Origin: Methanosarcina sp.
Lineage (GTDB): Archaea > Halobacteriota > Methanosarcinia > Methanosarcinales > Methanosarcinaceae
Reading direction: 5' to 3'
DNA: 8,282 nucleotides
Assembly (NCBI GenBank): GCA_013331265.1
Contig: DUGS01000184.1
Location: forward strand, 1-8,282
Both the position numbers and the translations under genes were made by a program. Positions 1-4,719 of this stretch are shown here, one piece after another; position 1 is the first letter of the stretch; each line of letters opens with the position of its first letter. The notes beneath the pieces are model-generated. The model had not been told where the DNA came from. It searched no databases and saw only the letters and a list, made by a program, of their open reading frames with translations.

Positions 1-183
1 GCTGCGGTTAATCCTGATTATTGCTTCGCCGCCAGAGACGCACTATGCTATTTCGGAGCCGCAGGAGAGCTTGCAGCCAAAAAGTCGGCAGGGCCGGGAA
101 GCTTTAAGGTTAACCTGTATGATGAAGTGTTTAACCTGTCCGACGAAAAAGTAAAGGATATGATGAAAGTCGAAGAGCGGTAA
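1..183 (+). CDS. thiM: Hydroxyethylthiazole kinase, C-terminal part (cut by window edge)
   Basis: Sixty codons open from the first base and end at TAA 181-183. ThiM phosphorylates 4-methyl-5-(2-hydroxyethyl)thiazole with ATP, giving the thiazole phosphate that ThiE joins to the pyrimidine in thiamine synthesis or salvage; it is a cytoplasmic ribokinase-fold enzyme. The visible part has the typical family ending: an alanine-rich helix (YFGAAGELAAKK), then GPGSFKVNLYDEVFNL, which matches the GPGSF...D.LY.L ending of ThiM proteins. The ATP site and the catalytic cysteine region lie outside the window. The next gene on the same strand is thiE, which supports the call, although the 196-bp gap is long for a tight operon. 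The identification rests on this short C-terminal signature plus the neighbour. Confidence 0.85.
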   Translation, partial: AAVNPDYCFAARDALCYFGAAGELAAKKSAGPGSFKVNLYDEVFNLSDEKVKDMMKVEER

Positions 184-227
184 ACCTGAATTGGCGACCG
201 GACACACCATTTTTGAATTAATGGAAG

Positions 228-261
228 ATATCAGGCATTAAAAAATATCGGGCACTAAAAA
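228..261. repeat. Imperfect 17-bp tandem duplication
   Basis: Bases 228-244 and 245-261 are two adjacent 17-bp units beginning ATATC and ending in an A-run, identical at 15 of 17 positions (A233/G250 and T238/C255 differ). They lie in the thiM-thiE gap, shortly before the perfect 18-bp repeats. No function can be assigned; local slippage or duplication is the simplest explanation. Confidence 0.6.
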
Positions 262-286
262 ACTGATTATCAAAACCTTTCAATTT

Positions 287-340
287 AGTATTTGACCTTC
301 TGTAAGTATTTGACCTTCTGTAAGTATTTGACCTTCTGTA
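287..340. repeat. Three perfect 18-bp tandem repeats between thiM and thiE
   Basis: The unit AGTATTTGACCTTCTGTA occurs at 287-304, 305-322 and 323-340 with no mismatch and no spacer. The array ends 39 bp before the thiE start. It is non-coding: a TGA at 371-373 closes the thiE frame upstream. With no unique spacers between units it is not CRISPR. It could be a set of regulator sites for thiE, spaced a little under two helical turns apart, or a neutral slippage product. Confidence 0.9.
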
Positions 341-379
341 CGTTATTTTAAAACACGGTGCCGAATGAGTTGAAACGTA

Positions 380-1081
380 ATGGACCAGAAAAACTGCAAT
401 CTGAAGATTTCCAATCAGAAAGACCTTCCCCAGAAAAATTTTCTTTTAAAAGAGATTGATTTTTATCTTGTGACAGATTCCGGACTCTCAAAGAAAGGAA
501 CCCTGTCCGATGTAAAGGAATCAGTTGAAGTCGGCTGCAAGATAATTCAATACCGGGAGAAAAACAAGAGCACAAAAGAGATGGTCAATGAAGCGTCCGA
601 AATCAAGAGAATTTGCAGCGGCAGAGCAATCTTTCTTGTAAATGATAGAATCGATGTTGCCTTAGCAGTTGATGCGGACGGAGTCCACATAGGCCAGGAC
701 GACATGCCAATTGAAACTGCAAGAAAACTTCTGGGCGCAGATAAGATAATCGGCCTCACAGTCCACAACGTTGATGAAGCAATCGAAGCAGAAAAAAGCG
801 GTGCTGATTATGTGGGTCTTGGCTCCATATTCGATACGTCTACTAAAAAAGATGCAGGAAAGGGGATAGGGCCTGCCAGAATAAGAGAAGTTAAGAATGC
901 GATTAAAGTTCCCGTGGTTGCAATCGGCGGAATAAATAGAGAAAACTGCAGGCGCGTTGTTGAAAATGGAGCTGACAGCTTTGTTGCAATTTCTGCTGTC
1001 GTATGCAGCGACGATGTAAAAAAGGAAGCCAGTGAGTTCATTGAGATTATTCGGGAAATAAAAAATGTAAACAGCCAATAA
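380..1081 (+). CDS. thiE: Thiamine-phosphate synthase
   Basis: ThiE couples hydroxymethylpyrimidine diphosphate with thiazole phosphate to give thiamine phosphate and pyrophosphate, in the cytoplasm. The 233-residue protein is a TIM barrel showing the family motifs in order: IIQYREKN (55-62, pyrimidine diphosphate binding), VNDRIDVAL...DGVHIGQDDMP (87-110), IGLTVHN (124-130), ADYVGLGSIFDTSTK (142-156), VVAIGGI (179-185) and GADSFVAISAV (197-207). The fourth motif departs from the common bacterial G-P-x-F/Y-P-T form, reading GSIFDTSTK, and T127 replaces the usual serine. The first 24 residues precede the barrel and look unstructured. ATG 380 is the first start after an in-frame TGA at 371-373, but only a weak GAG lies upstream, so the start is not certain. 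The length is slightly above the usual 210-225. The protein carries no fused ThiD or ThiN domain. ThiM lies upstream on the same strand. Confidence 0.93.
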   Translation: MDQKNCNLKISNQKDLPQKNFLLKEIDFYLVTDSGLSKKGTLSDVKESVEVGCKIIQYREKNKSTKEMVNEASEIKRICSGRAIFLVNDRIDVALAVDADGVHIGQDDMPIETARKLLGADKIIGLTVHNVDEAIEAEKSGADYVGLGSIFDTSTKKDAGKGIGPARIREVKNAIKVPVVAIGGINRENCRRVVENGADSFVAISAVVCSDDVKKEASEFIEIIREIKNVNSQ

Positions 1082-1091
1082 TCTCGATTAT

Positions 1092-1134
1092 GTTTTTTAA
1101 GTATCGGAAATCTAATTTTCAGTTTTTCTTTCCA
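1092..1134 (+). terminator. T-rich tract after thiE
   Basis: Just downstream of the thiE stop are three T-runs (1092-1097, around 1115-1119 and 1123-1127) in an otherwise mixed sequence. Archaeal RNA polymerase terminates at oligo-T tracts without needing a hairpin, so this is a plausible end for the thi transcript. No strong stem-loop is seen. Confidence 0.4.
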
Positions 1135-1170
1135 GCGCCAATATACCGAGCCCAATAAACCTTGCCTTAA

Positions 1171-1506
1171 ATTGCATCGCAGCCGGCACATTCATCAGGT
1201 ACTCCGGGCTATACCGGATGGGTCAATTTTAAGCCGAAATATGAGCAGGTCTGGCCCTAGATTATGAACGACAACCGGATACTTCTAACAACAAACGTAA
1301 CTGATGGCAGGACAAGTATGCTTGATTTTACCGAAGCAAACAGCACGGTAAATAATGCAACAATTAACGGCGTGCCAGAAGGAACATATGATGTCTTATG
1401 GGAAAATAGAGCCTTGACTGTTACTGATGGGAACATCCAGGATACCTGGCAACCATACGAGTATCATTTTTACCAATTAAGGGCAAGTGATACAGGTACC
1501 AGATAA
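1171..1506 (+). pseudogene. C-terminal remnant of a secreted/glycoside-hydrolase-like protein, interrupted by TAG
   Basis: One reading frame runs from 1171 (after TAA 1168-1170) through a TAG at 1258-1260 to TAA 1504-1506. Before the TAG it encodes ...GTPGYTGWVNFKPKYEQVWP, and after it an 81-codon stretch beginning with ATG 1264. Both sides look like real protein. The downstream part resembles the C-terminal beta-sandwich that closes many glycoside-hydrolase-like proteins: a GTYDVLWENR strand, VTDGNIQDTWQPYEYHFYQL, then the end. There is no ATG, GTG or TTG before the TAG, no convincing ribosome binding site for ATG 1264, and no upstream catalytic domain (thiE lies there instead). This is most simply the decayed tail of a longer gene. 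Alternatives are a small 80-residue gene from 1264, or TAG read as pyrrolysine, which Methanosarcina can do. The exact parent family is uncertain. Confidence 0.6.
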
Positions 1507-1551
1507 GCTCTTACAGTTACCAGTTGTCCGGTTCGGGTTCTTTTTACAAAG

Positions 1552-1576
1552 GTTAGCAGGTCATTTCTCTGCTAAC
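1552..1576. terminator. Hairpin, 8-bp perfect stem, between converging genes
   Basis: GTTAGCAG (1552-1559) and CTGCTAAC (1569-1576) are perfect inverted repeats with a 9-base loop. The hairpin lies after the remnant (plus) and beyond the end of the four-cysteine gene (minus). A T-rich stretch at 1611-1622 follows on the plus strand. A terminator or leftover of the decayed gene's 3' end is plausible; the role is inferred. Confidence 0.4.
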
Positions 1577-1647
1577 ATTTCCGGCAAAATGTATGACAAA
1601 TTTCACATCTTTTATTTTTTAATACATATAATTGAAAATATAGTTTA

Positions 1648-1857
1648 TTATTTTTTGAATCTTTCAGGAAGTTTTTTATCAGGAGTGACTCCGTAATATT
1701 TTGTCCTTGCCGCTCCCCATATACAGCCGTTTTTCCCGAAGATCTTCAGCTCAAGGTTCTGTATGGATTTGAAGATACTATTCCCTGCTCTTGCCCCTTT
1801 ACAGACAATGCAGAGTTTCTCACAAAAAATTGGGGGTTTTCCCTTATTTTCAACCAT
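1648..1857 (-). CDS. Small four-cysteine protein (CX3CX2C plus C45), function unknown
   Basis: The 69-residue basic protein is not one whose function I recognise. It is preceded by a good ribosome binding site (AGGAGTGAGG a few bases before ATG 1857), which argues that it is a real gene. Cysteines at 12, 16 and 19 form CX3CX2C, followed by C45 in a GCIWGAARTKYYG stretch. Four cysteines in so short a chain suggest an iron-sulfur or zinc site, but this is inference. CX3CX2C is also the cluster motif of radical SAM enzymes, yet the protein is far too short for that barrel. There is no signal peptide or membrane segment. The C-terminus is rich in lysine and proline. It lies 137 bp downstream of the split-barrel gene on the same strand, with its own TATA-like box between them, so it may be transcribed alone. 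Confidence 0.7.
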   Translation of the reverse strand: MVENKGKPPIFCEKLCIVCKGARAGNSIFKSIQNLELKIFGKNGCIWGAARTKYYGVTPDKKLPERFKK

Positions 1858-1968
1858 ATCCTCACTCCTGATTGTTCTTATCTTCAGATATGCATCTGTA
1901 CTTTTTGGAGATTTACTCCATTAGGAGAATCACTTATTTGACCTGTTGACCTGTAAAAAATTATTTCG

Positions 1969-1980
1969 ATATAATATATT
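1969..1980 (-). promoter_or_regulatory. TATA-like box for the four-cysteine gene
   Basis: On the minus strand the sequence reads AATATATTATAT, preceded by a GAAAT stretch that could serve as a BRE. It lies about 110 bases before ATG 1857, just past the end of the split-barrel gene, and would give a leader of roughly 85-90 bases. Assigned by position and composition only. Confidence 0.4.
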
Positions 1981-1994
1981 CAGTAATTTCTTAT

Positions 1995-2399
1995 TCACAG
2001 AAGCTTCTTTCCAGCTGCAGGGCCGGGAGCGCACTGGAATACATCACTTATACTGACTTCTATGAGGGTTTTTGCAGGAAGACCTGGTTTTGCAGCATTC
2101 ACAATTGCTTTCATCTTATCGAATTTCTCGCCTGAAGTGATGATTGTAGCTTCTCCCTTTATCTGGAAGCATCCGCCTGTTTCAGGGCCCCACACATAGA
2201 TTGCAACGTTTGGATTTTCTTCCAGGTTTGCAAGAGATTTAACCATGAAATTATCTGCAATCCATATAGTTTCATCATCTACAAGCTGGCAGAAGCCTAT
2301 GGGTACCACATTAGGAACTCCTTCTTTTGAAGCCGTTGCAACAGGGAAGATCTTTACTTTTGAAAAAGCAGTTTTCATATCTTCATTTAACTTTACCAT
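1995..2399 (-). CDS. FMN-binding split-barrel (pyridoxamine 5'-phosphate oxidase-like) protein
   Basis: The 134-residue cytoplasmic protein has the split-barrel flavin-binding fold. Visible signatures are the first strand pair FPVATASKEGVPNVVPIGF (18-36), the helix and strand KSLANLEENPNVAIYVW (54-70), and the strand FQIKGEATI (78-86), followed by the C-terminal strand EVSISDVFQCAPG (114-126). This matches the small stand-alone flavin-binding proteins of anaerobes (Desulfovibrio FMN-binding protein type) more than true PNPOx enzymes, which are longer and carry extra substrate-binding residues. The cofactor (FMN, or possibly F420 in a methanogen) and electron partner cannot be read from sequence. 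GGTGGTG sits 7 bases before ATG 2399, fixing the start. A TATA-like box lies immediately upstream. It is divergent from the deaminase gene, and a second, distinct split-barrel protein is encoded at 3329-3769. Confidence 0.85.
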   Translation of the reverse strand: MVKLNEDMKTAFSKVKIFPVATASKEGVPNVVPIGFCQLVDDETIWIADNFMVKSLANLEENPNVAIYVWGPETGGCFQIKGEATIITSGEKFDKMKAIVNAAKPGLPAKTLIEVSISDVFQCAPGPAAGKKLL

Positions 2400-2429
2400 A
2401 ATATTTCACCACCAGATGATTGCAGTATA

Positions 2430-2444
2430 AATTTATATATTTAA
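2430..2444 (-). promoter_or_regulatory. TATA-like box for the split-barrel gene at 1995-2399
   Basis: The minus strand reads TTAAATATATAAATT, the best TATA match in this divergent spacer. It lies 31-45 bases before ATG 2399, which would give a very short leader that still contains the GGTGGTG ribosome binding site. Confidence 0.5.
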
Positions 2445-2505
2445 GCGTTAGAATTCTGTACCTGAGAGATCATTTGTGTACTTTAATAACCTTTAAGAGC
2501 TAAAA

Positions 2506-2518
2506 AAATATTATAAAA
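2506..2518 (+). promoter_or_regulatory. TATA-like box for the deaminase gene
   Basis: An A/T-only stretch containing ATATTATAAAA lies about 32-44 bases before ATG 2550. CCGGGG at 2536-2541, 8 bases before the ATG, is the ribosome binding site. The predicted leader is short. Confidence 0.4.
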
Positions 2519-2549
2519 TGTTATTTACACAAAATCCGGGGTAAAATTT

Positions 2550-3170
2550 ATGATAAATGAGATAAGGGGTTTGGGAGAGGAAATATTAAGTAAAATTGGT
2601 TCAAAAGCTGGCTTTAGAAACGAAAAAGTTATTAACTGGAAAAACTGGCTGCAATTGTACAAATTTCGTCCTGAGTTCACAGATGACCCTTATGCCTGGC
2701 TTACAGATGTACTTGCTTTAAAATCCGTAGATTCGGGAAATTACGGGGTTGGAAGCATAATAACAGATGCTGAAGGAAAGATTGTGGCTCTTGGGCACAA
2801 CCTTGTTTACTCTCCTTCTTTTCGGAGTGACCTGCACGCAGAAATGGTTACATTAAACTATTTTGAAGAAGAGAACCCGCAAATTACTACTTTAAAGGAT
2901 TATACGCTTTACACGTCTCTTGAGTCCTGTCCGATGTGCCTGATAAGGCTAATTTCTGCAGGTATTAACAGGGTATTTTATGCTTCTTCCGACCCAATAG
3001 GAGGAATGACAGGTTCAATAAATCTCCTGCCTCCCCTCTGGAAGGAACTTTCTGAGCCACAGGTTTTTGCAAAAGCTTGCTGTTCTACAGGCCTTTCAAA
3101 TGCTGCAACAGCAATAATGCTTATCAATGCAGATGAACTGCTTGACATTTTGAGAAAGCGCCGTTTGTAG
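2550..3170 (+). CDS. Zinc-dependent nucleoside/base deaminase (cytidine deaminase fold)
   Basis: The 206-residue protein has the hallmark deaminase residues: H96-A-E98 (zinc ligand and proton-shuttling glutamate) and C127-P-M-C130 (two zinc ligands), with a conserved GVGSIITDAEGKIVALGHN strand before them and GINRVFYASSDPIGGM after. This places it in the CMP/dCMP, guanine and tRNA-adenosine deaminase superfamily that hydrolyses an exocyclic amine to release ammonia. The substrate cannot be deduced. Two things are unusual: about 60 residues precede the catalytic fold (NWLQLYKFRPEFTDDPYAWLTDVLAL), and the proline normally before the first zinc cysteine is serine (ESCPMC rather than EPCPMC). At 206 residues it is longer than TadA or cytidine deaminase. 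CCGGGG 8 bases before ATG 2550 supports the start. The gene stands alone on its strand, divergent from one flavoprotein gene and convergent with another. Confidence 0.85.
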   Translation: MINEIRGLGEEILSKIGSKAGFRNEKVINWKNWLQLYKFRPEFTDDPYAWLTDVLALKSVDSGNYGVGSIITDAEGKIVALGHNLVYSPSFRSDLHAEMVTLNYFEEENPQITTLKDYTLYTSLESCPMCLIRLISAGINRVFYASSDPIGGMTGSINLLPPLWKELSEPQVFAKACCSTGLSNAATAIMLINADELLDILRKRRL

Positions 3171-3274
3171 TACTCCTGCTCCAGGAATTCATTTCCAGTT
3201 TTAGATTACGTAAAGCACAGTTAAAAAATAGAGGGCGACTAAAATTAAATGTTAAAAACTTGCTCATAAAGAGA

Positions 3275-3297
3275 AGAATAGTTGTAAAAACTATTCT
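3275..3297. terminator. Hairpin, 9-bp perfect stem, between converging genes
   Basis: AGAATAGTT (3275-3283) and AACTATTCT (3289-3297) pair perfectly around a 5-base loop. The site lies in the 158-bp gap between the end of the deaminase gene (plus) and the end of the second split-barrel gene (minus), where a bidirectional terminator would be expected. There is no long T-run right after it, so the role is inferred from position. Confidence 0.5.
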
Positions 3298-3328
3298 CTG
3301 AGTCAACATTTTATAGAAAACAGCCGGT

Positions 3329-3769
3329 TCAGAAATCTACTCTCGCCCTGTACCCGTACTCAATGCTATAATCCAGATAATAGACAACCTCAGGTTCTAT
3401 TTTTATCATAATTGTATCCGGATCAGGCGGCAAATCTGCAATAACAGGGAATTTAGCTGCCATAATCTCCCCGATTTCCCGCAGTTCCTTCTCATCGGTA
3501 ACTATCGATGCCCTGCCTTCAACCTGGAGTGCCTGCATATCAAACCAGTCAGGGTCATCCTCATCAACAGTAAACGCTACCTGTGGGTTTTGCATGATAT
3601 TCTGGACCTTTCGGGTGTTCTTATTGGTTGCCAGGTATACGATTTCATTTTCGGAAACATACGCCATTGTATGAGCCATTGGCCTGCCCTGTGGGCTCAC
3701 TGTTGCGAGGTTCAGGTAATAGTGATTTGCAAGGTATTCACAAATCTTATCTTTAAGTTCTTCTGTCAT
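3329..3769 (-). CDS. Pyridoxamine 5'-phosphate oxidase family (FMN-binding split barrel) protein
   Basis: The 146-residue protein has the standard PNPOx-like order: an N-terminal helix (TEELKDKICEYLANHYYLNLAT), the strand-turn-strand LATVSPQGRPMAHTMAYV (21-38), IVYLATNKNTRKVQNIMQNPQVAFTV (43-68; the helix start T-R-K after T48 is the usual flavin phosphate contact), a long loop DEDDPDWFDM (69-78), LQVEGRASIVTDE (81-93), and a C-terminal strand ending in aromatic residues. It is expected to bind FMN or a deazaflavin and act in redox chemistry in the cytoplasm; true pyridoxine-phosphate oxidase activity is unlikely at this length. It is clearly different from the 134-residue protein at 1995-2399, so the two are distant relatives and not a fresh duplication. 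A GGGGGG tract a few bases before ATG 3769 is a strong ribosome binding site and fixes the start. Confidence 0.87.
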   Translation of the reverse strand: MTEELKDKICEYLANHYYLNLATVSPQGRPMAHTMAYVSENEIVYLATNKNTRKVQNIMQNPQVAFTVDEDDPDWFDMQALQVEGRASIVTDEKELREIGEIMAAKFPVIADLPPDPDTIMIKIEPEVVYYLDYSIEYGYRARVDF

Positions 3770-3838
3770 ATTCCCCCCCAGATTGTAACTTTCAATCAGA
3801 CCCCATAAAGAGACCTTTCACATAGAGCTTTTCCAGAT

Positions 3839-3848
3839 ACTATATTCT
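3839..3848 (-). promoter_or_regulatory. TATA-like box for the split-barrel gene at 3329-3769
   Basis: The minus strand reads AGAATATAGT about 70-80 bases before ATG 3769, predicting a leader near 50 bases. A weaker match than those at 2430 or 5911; assigned by position. Confidence 0.3.
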
Positions 3849-3905
3849 ACATGTTCTAAGCATTTTTCAATTAATGCTATGAAAGGAAAAATCTAATGAT
3901 GATCC

Positions 3906-3920
3906 ACTGAAATTTTCAGT
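3906..3920. promoter_or_regulatory. 15-bp palindrome in a divergent spacer, possible operator
   Basis: ACTGAAA and TTTCAGT flank a single T, giving a perfect palindrome with 7-bp arms. It lies in the 334-bp spacer between the divergent genes 3329-3769 (minus) and 4104-4628 (plus), where a dimeric regulator site would make sense. A second element downstream is the direct repeat CTTATAA at 3951-3957 and 3964-3970, 13 bases apart. Apart from these and the two TATA-like boxes I see nothing in this spacer. Confidence 0.3.
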
Positions 3921-4051
3921 CATTTCCATATGAGGTTTATAGAGACAAAACTTATAACTTTTGCTTATAATTCTCAGCTCTTATCCCGAGACAGCCTGTG
4001 GGTCTGAAGCTGACTCTTTTGAAAAACATATGATACATATTATAATTTCCT

Positions 4052-4062
4052 ATTAATATATG
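4052..4062 (+). promoter_or_regulatory. TATA-like box for the exported-protein gene
   Basis: ATTAATATATG lies about 42-52 bases before ATG 4104. It would place the transcript start near 4080-4085 and leave a leader of roughly 20 bases that includes the ribosome binding site at 4090-4095. Confidence 0.45.
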
Positions 4063-4103
4063 TATTTAGAAGTTCATTGCTAAAATGTAGGGGGAGACTA
4101 TCA

Positions 4104-4628
4104 ATGAACTCGGATATGCAAAAAATTTCAATACTCGGGAAAATATCTTGTTTCTGTTTAATGCTTGTACTGATAGCCATTGCGGCGTCTTTGGCATCCG
4201 GTTCTGAACCGTATGCTTCCGACCAGGCAGGAGACAGACAGACAGTTCAGGATATGGAAGTCAGAGTTAATCCTGACAGAAATGTCAACTGTGTGAAAAC
4301 AATGGAAAAGGGGAGCATGACGATTGCGGTTCTGGGATCAGACGAACTGGACGTTAAAAAAATACAGGCAAACTCAGCAACGGTAAGTTCGGTAAAGTCG
4401 GCAGGGAAAGTGGAACCGTACGCTATGGAATATAGAGACATCAATTCTGACGGGTATGAAGACCTTGTTATGAACTTTAACTGTCATGAACTGATGACCC
4501 AGCTGGATCTTAAAAAATGCTTCTGCAATGAAGTGCCCTTAATGGTCAGAGCCACAATTGAAGAAAACGAAGGAGCAAAAACAATAGAAGGCAGCGATAA
4601 GACCCTTATACTCCCGCGCTTCAGGTGA
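4104..4628 (+). CDS. Small exported protein with an NxNC...ILGS...DINSDG-type domain, function unknown
   Basis: I chose ATG 4104 (174 residues) over the TTG at 4077 because GGGGGA at 4090-4095 sits 8 bases before it. Residues 10-32 form a hydrophobic signal segment (centred on CLMLVLIAIAASLASG) and no lipobox follows. The mature part shows a pattern seen in a repeated extracellular domain of many bacteria and archaea: VRVNPDRNVNCV (53-64), MTIAVLGSDELDV (72-84), then a loop-rich DINSDGYEDLVMNF (112-125), HELMTQL and a closing IEGSDKTLIL (161-170). D112, N114, D116 and E119/D120 fit a calcium-binding loop, but this is inference. There is no C-terminal membrane anchor, so the protein is either secreted or held by its uncleaved N-terminal segment. 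It is a single-gene unit; its end faces the end of the PAS-GAF gene 91 bp away. The biological role is not known. Confidence 0.75.
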   Translation: MNSDMQKISILGKISCFCLMLVLIAIAASLASGSEPYASDQAGDRQTVQDMEVRVNPDRNVNCVKTMEKGSMTIAVLGSDELDVKKIQANSATVSSVKSAGKVEPYAMEYRDINSDGYEDLVMNFNCHELMTQLDLKKCFCNEVPLMVRATIEENEGAKTIEGSDKTLILPRFR

Positions 4629-4719
4629 TAGAAAGCTCTATCCCCGAAAGTCCCATCAGCACTGCATAGGAGATAAACTGAATAAATGACAGGGGCAGAA
4701 ATAAAACTGAAAGAAGCAG

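Noticed and set aside
287..340. Short CRISPR-like array
   Set aside because: The three units abut directly with no unique spacers, are only 18 bp long, and no cas gene is present.
662..1191. Open frames on the minus strand opposite thiE
   Set aside because: They overlap a confidently identified thiE, have no ribosome binding site and show no protein-like pattern.
1112..1219. Minus-strand fragment ending VPAAMQFKARFIGLGILALERKTEN-like
   Set aside because: It looks mildly protein-like, perhaps an old gene or element remnant, but it is only about 35 codons, is closed upstream by TGA, and overlaps the plus-strand remnant. I could not support a call.
1487..1696. 69-codon plus-strand frame
   Set aside because: It overlaps the remnant's end, crosses the hairpin and T-rich DNA, and has low-complexity hydrophobic content.
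3124..3309. 61-codon minus-strand frame
   Set aside because: It overlaps the deaminase 3' end, includes the hairpin and has no ribosome binding site.
4077..4103. TTG start giving a longer exported protein
   Set aside because: The strong GGGGGA ribosome binding site fits ATG 4104, and the extra residues would precede the signal peptide.
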